Shown here piece by piece: positions 28,412 to 37,087 of a DNA stretch of 64,000 bases (positions within the stretch are counted from its first letter, which is position 1; each line of letters opens with the position of its first letter). The DNA comes from Rhodococcus qingshengii (GTDB lineage Bacteria; Actinomycetota; Actinomycetes; Mycobacteriales; Mycobacteriaceae). The stretch is from NCBI RefSeq assembly GCF_021025955.1, contig NZ_JAJNCL010000005.1, positions 334,353 to 398,352 of the forward strand, written 5' to 3'. The notes beneath the pieces were generated by a model. It worked only from the letters and a program-made list of their open reading frames with translations, was not told the origin of the DNA and searched no databases. The translations under genes and the position numbers were made by a program.

Positions 28412-30051
28412 TCAGTCCACTACATCCGGTGCAGCGACCTCGGTCAAACAGCCGTTCGAGAGCCTCAGCCAGCGTTGGACCTTCACCTCGGCCAGGAATC
28501 TCTCGTCATGACTGACCACCACGAATGCCCCCTGATATGCGTTCAGGGCGCTTTCGAGTTGAGCGACACTCACCAAGTCGAGGTTGTTGGTCTGCTCGTC
28601 GAGAAGCAGCAGTTGTGGGGCTGGATCGGCGAAGAGAACGTATGCCAACGTAGCTCGCAATCGTTCACCACCCGAGAGTGCAGCGACTAGTAGATGAGCG
28701 CCCGCGCCACGAAAGAGGAAGCGCGCCAGGATGTTCATGCGTTCCGGTGCCGGAAGGCCTGGAGCAGACAATGCAAAGTTCTCGGCGACGGTGCGCGTGG
28801 GGTCGAGTAGGTCGAGTCTCTGCGACAGATAGGCCACCCGACCGTCGGCTCGCTTGATCTCACCGGAAGTCGGCGCCAAGTCCCCGTTCACGATTCTCAG
28901 TAACGTCGACTTTCCGACGCCGTTCGGCCCGGTCAGGGCGATACGTTCCGGCCCTCGAATGGCCAGGTTAGCTCCGGGGTCGGTGAAGATCACGCGATCG
29001 TCGAACGCGAATTGCATTCGCTCGCCGAGGAATACCGTCCGGCCAGCCGGTACGTGGGTTCCCGGCAATTCGAGCGAAATGGTCTGGTCGTCTCGGAGAG
29101 CTCGACCGGCTTGGTCGAGTCGTTCCTTTGCCGCGTCGACCCGGGCGAGGTGTGTCTCGTTGGCCTTGCCTGCCGACTCCTGAGCATTGCGCTTCATGGT
29201 CCCCGCAAAGATCTTGGGCAAGCCCGCGTTCCCGAGATTGCGGGCAGCGTTACTTGCGCGTCGTGAAGCGCGTTCTCGGGCCTGCTGCAGTTCGCGCTTC
29301 TCGCGCTTGACCTCTTGCTCGGCGTTGCGGATGTTCTTCTCCGCCACTTCGCGAGCCGAGCGTGCCGCAGCTTCGTAGTCGGTGAAATTGCTACCGTAGA
29401 AGCTGATCTCGCCGCTGTGAAGTTCGGCGATGCGGTCCATGCGGTCGAGTAGTCCTCGATCGTGACTGACTACCAACAGACAACCACTCCAGTCGTCGAG
29501 AACGTCGTAAAGCCTGCGGCGCGCGTCCAGGTCGAGGTTGTTGGTGGGTTCGGCGAGGAGAAGGACATCGGGGCGTCGCAGGAGTTGCGCCGCCAGTCCG
29601 AGCGAGACGACCTGCGCGCCGCTCAGAGCGTCGAGGCGACGATCGAACGTCATGTCGGCCAAACCGAGTCGACCGAGTTGGGCTCGCGTTCGTTCCTCGA
29701 TATCCTAGTCGGACCCGATTGTCGTGAAGTGTTCTTCTTGTGTGTCCCCGGATTCGACAGCGTCCAACGCAGCGAGCGTCGGGGCGATGCCCAAGACCTC
29801 GGCAATGGTCAGATCGCCCGTCAGTGGCAGGTCCTGCGGAAGGTATCCGAGAACGCCGTCGACGGACACACTGCCGGCGCGTGGCCGCAACTGGCCGGCG
29901 ATCAATCTGAGCAGAGTGCTTTCCCGACGCCGTTCTGGGTGACCAGCCCGGTTCGGCCGCCGGGCACGGTGAATGACAATTCGTCGAAGACCGGAGTGTC
30001 GTCCGGCCAGGCAAAAGACAGATTCGAGCAAACGATGTAGGTATCGGACAT
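28412..30051 (-). pseudogene. ABC-F family ATPase gene, inactivated
   Basis: Translation from ATG 30051 gives an ABC-F N-terminus (DTYIVCSNLSFAWPDDTPVF) that breaks in the first Walker A: GVGK is followed by a shifted frame and stops at 29902. One base is missing from the A run (29920-29922 on the plus strand); restoring it gives GVGKSTLLRLIAG. That frame then meets an amber codon at 29705-29707 where the family has Trp (DWDIEER). Beyond it 430 codons are open to 28412, including the linker and second ATPase half with GPNGVGKSTLL and LSGGERLR. Further changes in the first half are LSGAQ for LSGGQ and LLLAEPT for LLLDEPT. Intact relatives protect ribosomes from antibiotics. Confidence 0.88.
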
Positions 30052-30124
30052 GAATAGACCTCAGGTGTTGTGCGGGCGCGGCAACGCTGCTCCGCAAGCG
30101 GTCGGGTAAGTGAACGACAACATG

Positions 30125-30197
30125 GCCACGACGGCTGCGCTCCGAGGCGTCTGCCGGTGGCCGTCATGCCCGGTTTTATCCGGAGATGTCGAGTTCA
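30125..30197 (-). promoter_or_regulatory. Possible attenuator leader of the ABC-F gene
   Basis: On the minus strand a short ORF (MVGELDISG then TAA) is followed by a hairpin whose outer stem is GGCCAC/GTGGCC, upstream of the ABC-F start. Antibiotic-responsive ABC-F genes often use a short leader ORF and attenuation. The fit is loose. Confidence 0.3.
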
Positions 30198-30257
30198 CCA
30201 ACCATGTCTGATCCTTTTTGGTCTGTCGTTTCATCCGACGATAACAGGAGCCGGTAT

Positions 30258-30815
30258 TTACATACGAGCAATACCGGCGCAGAGAAGTTCGACCAGTCGT
30301 CGATACACCCGATCCGGGTCGGTGCCGGCCGGTTGTCCCTCTACCGATTCGAGGATGCAGAAACCGTGCAGCGCGCTGCGAAGAGACCACGCCGCCTGCT
30401 CCGAATCATCCGGGCTCAGACCGTATCCCGCGATTACCTTGTTGATGACGTCGACCACCTCGCCGACGGCCGAGACCAGATCGGGATGCGGAGCGGTGGG
30501 GTAGCGATCGGTGATGGCGTAGAGACCGGGGTGCGCTCGGACGAAGGCGCGCCACGCGTCTGCGAGCGCCATGACGGCGTCGTCGCGGGAGAGGCCGACC
30601 GCGGCGGCGCGCAGTTGTTCGGCCAGAAGGTTGCGTGCGAGGAGACTGAGTTGATGGTGGACGTCGTCGACCCCGTCGACGTGTTTGTACAGGGCTGACT
30701 GCCGGACGTCGAGGGTCTCGGCGAGTTGACTCAGTACCAGAGCGTCGGCGCCTTTGCTGTCGACCAGGCTCGCTGCGGCAGCGATCACGCGTTCACGGGT
30801 AACCGGAGTTCTCAT
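30258..30815 (-). CDS. TetR/AcrR-family regulator
   Basis: 185 aa. Helix-turn-helix at the N-terminus: TRERVIAAAASLVDSKGADALVLSQLAETLDVRQSALYKHVDG. The C-terminal domain with RAFVRAHPGLYAITDRYPTAPHPD and LRSALHGFCILES is the WHG-type effector domain of the TetR_C_33 kind. GGGGAAG precedes the ATG. It is divergent from the EamA transporter and amidohydrolase operon; a perfect palindrome next to the eamA start is the probable operator. It is on the same strand as the broken ABC-F gene, 206 bp upstream. Confidence 0.9.
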   Translation of the reverse strand: MRTPVTRERVIAAAASLVDSKGADALVLSQLAETLDVRQSALYKHVDGVDDVHHQLSLLARNLLAEQLRAAAVGLSRDDAVMALADAWRAFVRAHPGLYAITDRYPTAPHPDLVSAVGEVVDVINKVIAGYGLSPDDSEQAAWSLRSALHGFCILESVEGQPAGTDPDRVYRRLVELLCAGIARM

Positions 30816-30849
30816 GCACGCATCTTCCCCGTATAACAGGCCTCATGCG

Positions 30850-30866
30850 GGTGATACATTATCACC
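30850..30866. promoter_or_regulatory. TetR-type operator directly abutting the eamA start codon
   Basis: GGTGATA-N3-TATCACC is a perfect 7-bp inverted repeat ending at the base before ATG 30867. It also contains a -10-like TACATT at 30855-30860, which would place the transcription start at or next to the A of the ATG, giving a leaderless message. Confidence 0.7.
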
Positions 30867-31826
30867 ATGAGTGATGAGGTATCGCCGCGTGAGCGGTCCG
30901 GCGATCAACTACGCCGTCGTGACCTGCGCGTAGTTGTCGCCGGTGCGTGCATCCTCGGGTTGACCTCGGTGCTCTACGAACTCTCCGGAGTGTCTCCGTC
31001 GACGGGTGCATTCTTTCGGTGTCTCTATGCGCTCATCCCTCTCGGCGTGCTCGTGCTCGTCCAGCGCCGCCGGTCACCACGAGCGTCGACGGCGGCGCCC
31101 TGGATCGTGAAGTCTCTACTCGCCGGCGCTTTCCTCGGAATCGATCTGGTGCTCTGGCACGAGTCGATTCATTCGATCGGAGCAGGTCTTTCGACTGTGA
31201 TCCTGAACCTGCAGGTGCTGTTCGTCGCAATCCTCGGCTATGTTGTTCTGCGCCAACGGCTCGGCCGGGAACTGGTCGCCAGCCTTCCGTTGCTCTTTGT
31301 CGGAGTTGCTCTGGTAGCCGGGACGAGCACCACGCTCACAGGGTCGAATCCTGCTGTCGGAGCGTCGTTTGCCGTGATCGCCGCAGGTGCCTACGCGGTC
31401 TACATCTTCCTCATGGGGCTGGCTACTCGGGCGGCGGGCAGAACGGCGTTGCCGATGTTCGTCTCGACCGGAGCCACTGCCCTCACGGCAGGTGTCTACG
31501 GCCTCGTGAGCGGAACTTTGGATCTGACGCCTTCGCTCGTAGCTCAAGGCTGGCTTGTGCTGCTCGCGTTGGTGTCTCAGGTGATCGGGTGGCTGCTGGT
31601 GGCCAGCGCCAGTCAGCGTCTGCCTGCCAGTGCAGTCGCCGCCAGCCTGGTGTTGCAATCGGCGTCGGCGATGGTGTTCGGCGCGGTGCTGCTCGCGCAG
31701 ACCCCAACTCTCGTCCAACTCGCGGGTGCCGGAATGATTTTGGCCGGAGTGGTTGTGGCGACGCGGATACCCGCGAAGAAGTCCTCGACGACTGTTGTCG
31801 GAAAACGAATGGAGACAAGCGTATGA
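30867..31826 (+). CDS. EamA/DMT-family transporter
   Basis: 319 aa with ten predicted membrane helices in two EamA repeats, starting VVVAGACILGLTSVLYELSGVSPSTGAFFRCLYALIPLG and repeating as LVLLALVSQVIGWLLVASASQRLPASAVAASLVLQSAS. These drug/metabolite transporters export amino acids, nucleobases or other small metabolites. There is no Shine-Dalgarno site because the operator/promoter directly abuts the start; leaderless translation is likely. Its stop overlaps the amidohydrolase start (ATGA). Pairing with an amidohydrolase suggests uptake of the amide substrate or export of its product. Confidence 0.9.
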   Translation: MSDEVSPRERSGDQLRRRDLRVVVAGACILGLTSVLYELSGVSPSTGAFFRCLYALIPLGVLVLVQRRRSPRASTAAPWIVKSLLAGAFLGIDLVLWHESIHSIGAGLSTVILNLQVLFVAILGYVVLRQRLGRELVASLPLLFVGVALVAGTSTTLTGSNPAVGASFAVIAAGAYAVYIFLMGLATRAAGRTALPMFVSTGATALTAGVYGLVSGTLDLTPSLVAQGWLVLLALVSQVIGWLLVASASQRLPASAVAASLVLQSASAMVFGAVLLAQTPTLVQLAGAGMILAGVVVATRIPAKKSSTTVVGKRMETSV

Positions 31827-33418
31827 CCACGGCGGCTGACCACATCTACATCAACGGCGACTTCAGGCCCATGGACGGTCCGGTCGGCGATAACCCGACC
31901 GCTGTGGCGGTCAAGGACGGCCGATTCGTTGCCCTCGGAACTGATGCCGAGATCTCGGCGCTGACCGATTCCGACACTTCCGTTGTCGATCTCGCCGGCG
32001 CGGTGATTGTGCCGGGGTTCATCGAGACACACCTTCATCCGATGATGTGGGGTTTGATGCTCAGCGGGGTCGACGCAACGACGAATACGTGCCCGACCAT
32101 CGAGAAGTTGATCACGGCGTTGGCTGCGCGGGCCGCGATCACACCAGTCGGTGATCCGATCGAAGCGTGGGGCTTCGACGACAGCCTCGTGGCGGAAGAT
32201 CGAGGCCTGACCGCGGCTGATCTGGACAAGGCTTCCACCGAGCATCCGATTCTGGTGCGGCACTTGTCTGCTCACGGGATCTACGTCAACTCGGTCGCGC
32301 TGGTGAAGGCCGGGATCGATTCCGCAACGGTCGATCCGGAGGGTGGTGTCATCGTTCGCGACAGTGACGGTGTACCCACCGGTGAGCTGTGCGAGGTTCC
32401 GGCAATGTCTCTGGTGCACGGCCTTGTTCCGGAGATGAACCCGGATGCGTCCAAGATCGCGATGCTGCGGGCGCAGGAAGTCATGGCGTCGGTGGGCGTG
32501 ACGAGCTTCCACGACATGTATGTCACGGCCGAGATGTACGAGGCGTACCGGCAACTCGATGCCGATGGTGACCTGCGTCTGCGTGCGCGTCTCTATCTCG
32601 GCCACGGGGTGCACAATCAGTTGGGCGAACTCGCCGATTCGACAGACCGAGTTCGTGTGGGTGGCGTCAAACTCATTTCGGACGGGTCGATTCAGTTGCA
32701 TACTGCTGCGCTGACCGAGCCATATCACGATCTGGACGGATGCCACTGCGGCGGAATGGCAATCCCGGCAGGTGCGCTCGGGGCGCTCGTCGAGGAACAT
32801 CACGCTGCCGGCCGGCAGGTTGCTATTCATACCAACGGTGATCAGGCCATCGATTTTGCACTGGACGCAATTGCCGCGGCGCGTGCAGCGCACCCGGACG
32901 TCGAGGTCACACATCGACTCGAGCACGTTCAGACGTTGCGGGAAGATCAGATCGCGCGGATGGTCGAACTCGGGGTGGTGGCGTCGATCTTCGTGAACCA
33001 CGTCTACTACTGGGGTGACCGGCACCGTGATCGGTTCCTCGGACCGGGCCGCGGCGAGCGGATCAGCCCCGTGGCTTCGGTCGTGGCGGCGGGGCTTGCC
33101 TACGCGCTGCATTGCGACTGCCCTGTCACTCCGGTGAACCCGCTCTTCACCATGAACACAGCCGTACATCGAGTGACGCGAGAAGGTCATGTTCTGGGTG
33201 CGGAGCAACGGGTTTCCACGTCCGACGCGCTGGCCGGCTACACGAGTGCTGCCGCTCGTCTCACCGGTGAGTCATCGGACAAAGGTCGGATAGCGGTGGG
33301 ACTTTTGGCGGATTTTGTTGTGCTCGACGGAGATCCGTTGAGGAGTGCTTCTGAGGATTTGAATGAACTGTCGGTCCTGCGCACGGTTGTCGGCGGTGAG
33401 ACCGTCTTCGAGGCGTAG
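31823..33418 (+). CDS. Amidohydrolase (YtcJ-like metal-dependent hydrolase)
   Basis: 531 aa. N-terminal urease-like beta domain (DHIYINGDFRPMD), then the TIM barrel with the metal-binding motif GFIETHLHPMMWG, a second set of ligands in AIHTNGDQAIDFAL, EVTHRLEHVQTLRE, and a later Asp in LHCDCPVTPVNP. The C-terminus LLADFVVLDGDPL is typical of the superfamily. The long form belongs to the YtcJ group, which includes N-substituted formamide deformylase and other amidases. The substrate is unknown. It is cotranslated with the preceding EamA transporter and is under the same TetR operator. Confidence 0.88.
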   Translation: MTTAADHIYINGDFRPMDGPVGDNPTAVAVKDGRFVALGTDAEISALTDSDTSVVDLAGAVIVPGFIETHLHPMMWGLMLSGVDATTNTCPTIEKLITALAARAAITPVGDPIEAWGFDDSLVAEDRGLTAADLDKASTEHPILVRHLSAHGIYVNSVALVKAGIDSATVDPEGGVIVRDSDGVPTGELCEVPAMSLVHGLVPEMNPDASKIAMLRAQEVMASVGVTSFHDMYVTAEMYEAYRQLDADGDLRLRARLYLGHGVHNQLGELADSTDRVRVGGVKLISDGSIQLHTAALTEPYHDLDGCHCGGMAIPAGALGALVEEHHAAGRQVAIHTNGDQAIDFALDAIAAARAAHPDVEVTHRLEHVQTLREDQIARMVELGVVASIFVNHVYYWGDRHRDRFLGPGRGERISPVASVVAAGLAYALHCDCPVTPVNPLFTMNTAVHRVTREGHVLGAEQRVSTSDALAGYTSAAARLTGESSDKGRIAVGLLADFVVLDGDPLRSASEDLNELSVLRTVVGGETVFEA

Positions 33419-34134
33419 ATGCTCGTCGTTTTACCTTGGGATTGGGTGCCGGTAGTCAACTCCTTACCGGCTTCGTAACTGTAGATGCACGTGGGCCGGG
33501 GAGCGAATTCGCTTCCCGGCCCACAGCTTTGGATGCAGAAGGGGCAAGTCGCTATTCGATGGTCGGGCAAAGTTATTGGTGGAGTGCTGGTTTCGGAGCG
33601 CGCGAGAGTTTGTCATGGCCGGCCGATCCGGCGAGGCGCAGCTATCGATGGCGCCCGTGTCCGTGGCGCTCGTGAACGAAATGCAATGGGTACTCGAAAC
33701 GGCTCGATCCTTCTGTTTGCTCGAGGGTCGCTGTTCTCGGCGAGTTCGTTCGTGAGGATTCTCGGACATACCAAGAGAATGTAGAACGTGTTCTTGCTTT
33801 TATTGGAACGAATCGCCCGTTTGACGACAAATCGTTTTCCGAGAACTAGTTATGATGCACAGCTAACTTTTTCTAACTGCACTGGTCAGGGTGCAGAATT
33901 CGCTCGCGGCGGACGTCGAAATTCCTACTGAACGTTTGACCAGGAAAACCGCCACAAAAGCTGATACGTGTGATAAAAATTGATCCGAAGTGGAACAGTA
34001 GCTATGCAGGAGCGAGGGCATGCACAGCATCTCGGTTCGACTCGCAAGCTTTCTGCAACATGTTTGGCACCGATGGCGGATGTACCTTGTTCCGCCATCT
34101 CTTCACCTCAATACCCGGCAACGGGACAGATGAA
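33419..34134. other. Gene-free stretch before the SipW-type locus
   Basis: 716 bp without a convincing gene. It holds the hairpin at 33491-33524 and then AT-richer DNA (about 33780-33880) with a -10-like TATGAT at 33851-33856, a candidate promoter for the export locus. The frame of the following gene is open from 33970, but codons 33970-34134 look non-coding. Confidence 0.5.
33491..33524. terminator. Hairpin after the amidohydrolase gene
   Basis: 15-bp stem (33491-33505 with 33510-33524, one G-T pair) and an AATT loop, followed by a short T run. It lies 72 bp past the amidohydrolase stop. Confidence 0.7.
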
Positions 34135-35067
34135 ATGAGTCTTCACATGCCTCGATTTTTCCCGGTCGGGGACGGACACGAATCCCGTCTCCCTCGGCGC
34201 GCCACTGCTGTGTTGGCGGCGCTGCCGGCTGCATTGCTCCTCGCGACTTCGGGTGCGCTGCTCGCACCCGGTATCGCCTCGGCCGCCCCGGGCGACGACA
34301 TCACTGACCAGTGCCTGGAGATGTCCCAGAACGGTGGTCCCTGGGTCAAGCCGCCAGCCTTCGACCCCAGCGGGACGGATTACATCCCGATCCCCGGTGG
34401 CGAGGGCACACAATTGGCCTTCGATGTCCGCAATGTCTGTGACCTTCCCGCCACACTCACACTCTTCAGTGAGGGCTGGTCCGTTTCGGGCGGCGGCACT
34501 GCGACGGTGCGGGGCAAAATCGGCAGCCAGGGCGGCCAGCAGTTCGTGATCGGACCCGATGCGAATTCCGCGACTCGGATCGAGCTGGTGAAGACGCCTC
34601 TCGCGCAAAACGTCAACGTGATGGTCGGTTTCATGATCGGCATCCCGGCCGGCGAAGTCCTGCAGGGATACGAGATCAACCCCGGCTGGGGTCTGGTCCT
34701 GGTGGAGGGCGAGCCTGCTGTGGTAGCCCCCAGTGCTCCGACCGACTTGTCTCTGGGCGCCGCCGAGGTCGAGGTGGGCACACCCGTCAAGGTCTCTGGC
34801 AAGGCAGAGCCGAACAGCACCGTCACGGTCACCGGAGGGGGTGCCACCTGCACCGCCACCGCGGATACGAGCGGGAACTTCAGCTGCAACCTGACTATCA
34901 CCACACCCGGCAGTCATCCGATCACCGCCACTGCGACAAATGCGGGTGGGACCAGCCCCGCCTCCGCAGGAGTCACGGTCAAGGTCACGGCGAAAACCAC
35001 CGATCCGGGTGGCAGCAGCAGCGGTTCGCTCGGAAGCCTGGACCTGTTCGGAAGCCTCGGCGGATAA
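34135..35067 (+). CDS. Secreted protein with C-terminal Ig-like domain, start of the SipW-type locus
   Basis: 310 aa from ATG 34135. A conventional signal peptide (RRATAVLAALPAALLLATSGALLAPGIASAAPG) is cleaved near residue 43. Residues about 45-195 form a domain I do not recognise, with a Cys pair (DQCLEM, NVCDLP) and FDVRNVCDLPATLTLFSEGWSVSG. Residues about 205-290 form a bacterial Ig-like repeat (VEVGTPVKVSGKAEPNSTVTVTGGGATCTATADTSGNFSCNL), ending in a Gly/Ser-rich tail (GSLGSLDLFGSLGG). It therefore looks like a wall or surface protein. It lies 218 bp upstream of the SipW-type substrate genes, same strand, and is probably a partner. It uses an ordinary signal peptide, unlike them. Confidence 0.75.
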   Translation: MSLHMPRFFPVGDGHESRLPRRATAVLAALPAALLLATSGALLAPGIASAAPGDDITDQCLEMSQNGGPWVKPPAFDPSGTDYIPIPGGEGTQLAFDVRNVCDLPATLTLFSEGWSVSGGGTATVRGKIGSQGGQQFVIGPDANSATRIELVKTPLAQNVNVMVGFMIGIPAGEVLQGYEINPGWGLVLVEGEPAVVAPSAPTDLSLGAAEVEVGTPVKVSGKAEPNSTVTVTGGGATCTATADTSGNFSCNLTITTPGSHPITATATNAGGTSPASAGVTVKVTAKTTDPGGSSSGSLGSLDLFGSLGG

Positions 35068-35285
35068 CCACTCCGGCCCGACCGGCCACTTAGACCTCGC
35101 GATGCGCGGGGCGATCTCGACCATCTCCGCGCATCGCCAGCCTTCTCGGCCACCGAATTCAATTCGGCGGCTTGATTTCCCATGCCCCTTCCTGGGGCTG
35201 TTTCACCGGAGTGCACATCCGCACGGCCCGGGCTCAACCAAGCGCGTCGGATGTCCCGCCGCGAACTGCACAGGAGGAATACCAG

Positions 35286-35783
35286 ATGAACAAGACCACA
35301 AAGGGTGCGATCGCCGCAGGTGCGGCTGCTGTTCTGCTCGCAGGCGGCGCCGGCACCATGGCGGCATGGAATGCATCGACCGGCACTGGCGGAAGCCAAG
35401 CCGTCACCGCAGGCTCGATGACGATCAGCGAAGCGGCGGGCTCGGGTGTGTGGAAGCTCGGCGGGAGTGCATTCAACCCGACGACCGACAAGATCGTCCC
35501 CGGTGACGTCCTCACCTACACCGCTACGTACAACTACAACCTCGTCGGCACCAACCTCAAGGCCACGCTCACACCGACCGTCGGCGGTATTTCCGGGGCT
35601 CTCGCGAGCAAGCTGGAGGTCGCGACTGCCGGTGGCCAGAACGCAAGCGTCACCGCGGGCACCGGCACGCGGGATATCACCACCACGATCACGTTCAAGC
35701 CGGACACCGCCAACACGGACGGTGCGGGCGAGGCAGCCACGCTGTCCGGAGCCTCGGTCACCCTCGAGCAGACGCTCAACTAA
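35286..35783 (+). CDS. SipW-type signal peptide exported protein (substrate A)
   Basis: 165 aa. The N-terminus KGAIAAGAAAVLLAGGAGTMAAWNAS is a SipW-type signal peptide: hydrophobic core followed by G-T-x-A-x-W instead of a standard Ala-x-Ala site; residues 23-29 hold the motif. The mature part is a Thr/Ala-rich beta protein (VPGDVLTYTATYNYNLVGTNL), resembling TasA/CalY-like fibre or camelysin-type proteins. I recall an NCBI family of alternate-signal exported proteins named for R. erythropolis RER_14450; it may be this group. AGGAGGA precedes ATG 35286. It is followed after 15 bp by substrate B and then by a SipW-like signal peptidase. Confidence 0.82.
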   Translation: MNKTTKGAIAAGAAAVLLAGGAGTMAAWNASTGTGGSQAVTAGSMTISEAAGSGVWKLGGSAFNPTTDKIVPGDVLTYTATYNYNLVGTNLKATLTPTVGGISGALASKLEVATAGGQNASVTAGTGTRDITTTITFKPDTANTDGAGEAATLSGASVTLEQTLN

Positions 35784-35798
35784 GCCAAAGAAGGTCAC

Positions 35799-36341
35799 GT
35801 GAAGACCCAGTACAAATGGGCGATCGCAGCGTCGTCGGTTCTGCTCATCGGGTTCGTCTCGGTGCAGCAGACCGGCGCGCTGTGGCGCGATACCGCAGAA
35901 TCGACCGGCGGCACTATCCAGGCGGGCATGCTCGATATCTCTGCCGGCGGTGAAGGGGTCAAGCAGTTCAACCTCGATGGGTTCAAGTTGGACAACAAGG
36001 GCCCGGGCGACAGCATTCAGATGCCCCTGCCGGTGATCAACTCCGGCAACGTGCAGATGAACTACGTGCTTTCCGATGTTGTACTCAACGGCGCCACCCC
36101 ACCGCCGCTGAGCCTGCGCGTGGCCAAGGTAGCCAACGAGGCGGCCTGCACCGCGACTGGTGACGTGGGCACCGAGCTTTACAACGGTGCCATGGACGGC
36201 GCAGCCTTTTCCGAGCAGTTGGTTCCGGCCGGGCAGATGCAGGTGCTGTGCCTGCGGGCCACGCTGGGCCAGGGCGCGGCAGCGAGCCAACAGTCCAACG
36301 CGACGTTCACGTTCGACGCAAGCTCAGTGAGCCAGTCATGA
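35799..36341 (+). CDS. SipW-type signal peptide exported protein (substrate B)
   Basis: 180 aa from GTG 35799. N-terminal KTQYKWAIAASSVLLIGFVSVQQTGALWRDTAES shows one hydrophobic helix and the TGALWRD motif (residues 25-31), close to the T-x-A-[YFW]-x-D signature processed by SipW-type peptidases. The mature protein has strands such as FKLDNKGPGDSIQMPLPVINSGNVQMNYVLSDVVL, a pattern common to CalY/TasA-type proteins (NSGNVxxxY), and two Cys (AACTATG, QVLCLRA). Probably secreted and possibly assembled at the cell surface. Its stop overlaps the signal peptidase start by four bases, a direct translational link between substrate and processing enzyme. Confidence 0.82.
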   Translation: MKTQYKWAIAASSVLLIGFVSVQQTGALWRDTAESTGGTIQAGMLDISAGGEGVKQFNLDGFKLDNKGPGDSIQMPLPVINSGNVQMNYVLSDVVLNGATPPPLSLRVAKVANEAACTATGDVGTELYNGAMDGAAFSEQLVPAGQMQVLCLRATLGQGAAASQQSNATFTFDASSVSQS

Positions 36342-37078
36342 CCGTCACCGCGAGAAGCCGGCGCGCGGGCGAACGTGCCGAGTATGGACCCCGGCACAGC
36401 GCACACGTGGAAACATCTGAGCAGCAACATGATCCCGAACAAGACGCAGGCGAGAAGACCACTCTCTGGTGGTGGACTCGCACCATCGTCTCGTGGGTGC
36501 TGTTGCTGTTGATGATCGGCGTTCTCGCGGTGATGGTCGTTATCCCTCGACTTACCGACTCCACTGCGTTCACGGTTCTCACCGGCTCGATGGAACCGAC
36601 CATGCCCCCTGGCACGCTCATCGTGGTCAAGCCGACCCCCAACGAGGATCTGACCACCGGGGACGTGATCACGTTCCAGCCCGTCTCCGGCGATCCAGCG
36701 GTGGTCACCCACCGCATCGAGGGCATCTACTACACCGGGGAAGGGGAGCGTCGCATCCACACTCGCGGCGACAACAACCCCGTCGCCGACTCGTGGTCGC
36801 TGGTGCCCGAGCAGATCCGTGGTCGTGTCATCTACTCGGTGCCGTATCTGGGCCGGGTGAACTCGGTGATCAACGGGCAATCGCGTTCGATTCTCACCAC
36901 AGGCGTGGCTGCCGGCCTGGCTGTATATGCGGTGTGGATGGTCGTCAGCGGCATCCGCGACAAGCGGGGCAAGGCCGATGACGACGAAAGTGGCACCGAC
37001 CCGACTCTTTCCGGCCCTGAACTCGGCGCGCCGGTATTGCCCGCCGATCCATCGGCACCAAACTCCGAATCGAAATAG
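36338..37078 (+). CDS. sipW: ER-type signal peptidase I (SipW-like), paralog 1
   Basis: 246 aa. A 45-residue cytoplasmic tail precedes one membrane helix (TIVSWVLLLLMIGVLAVMVVIP). Catalytic Ser84 is in TGSMEPTM; the general base is His125 in VTHRIEG rather than the Lys of ordinary bacterial Lep, and Asp145 in RGDNN completes the ER-type triad. This is the SipW/archaeal-eukaryotic class. A second helix (ILTTGVAAGLAVYAVWMVV) lies near the C-terminus. It should cleave the SipW-type signal peptides encoded on either side. The overlap with substrate B (ATGA) and nine bases to substrate C place it inside the operon. Confidence 0.92.
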   Translation: MTVTARSRRAGERAEYGPRHSAHVETSEQQHDPEQDAGEKTTLWWWTRTIVSWVLLLLMIGVLAVMVVIPRLTDSTAFTVLTGSMEPTMPPGTLIVVKPTPNEDLTTGDVITFQPVSGDPAVVTHRIEGIYYTGEGERRIHTRGDNNPVADSWSLVPEQIRGRVIYSVPYLGRVNSVINGQSRSILTTGVAAGLAVYAVWMVVSGIRDKRGKADDDESGTDPTLSGPELGAPVLPADPSAPNSESK

Positions 37079-37087
37079 GACAGCAGA

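Noticed and set aside
29391..30167. 258-codon frame overlapping the ABC-F gene
   Set aside because: It is an out-of-frame reading of the ABC-F coding sequence; its Arg/Pro/Ser-rich product contains no ABC motifs.
31613..33208. 531-codon open frame antisense to the amidohydrolase
   Set aside because: Shadow of a real gene with conserved metal ligands; the antisense product is Arg/His rich and has no recognisable domain.
33464..33784. Overlapping 99-101 codon frames on both strands downstream of the amidohydrolase
   Set aside because: No ribosome sites, no motifs, and one overlaps the terminator hairpin.
33970..34134. 55-codon N-terminal extension of the Ig-domain secreted protein
   Set aside because: It would bury the signal peptide behind a non-coding-looking segment; ATG 34135 places the signal peptide near the N-terminus.
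34914..36290. 458-codon antisense frame across the SipW-type locus
   Set aside because: Crosses three sense genes and an intergenic region; composition is low-complexity and no start site is visible.
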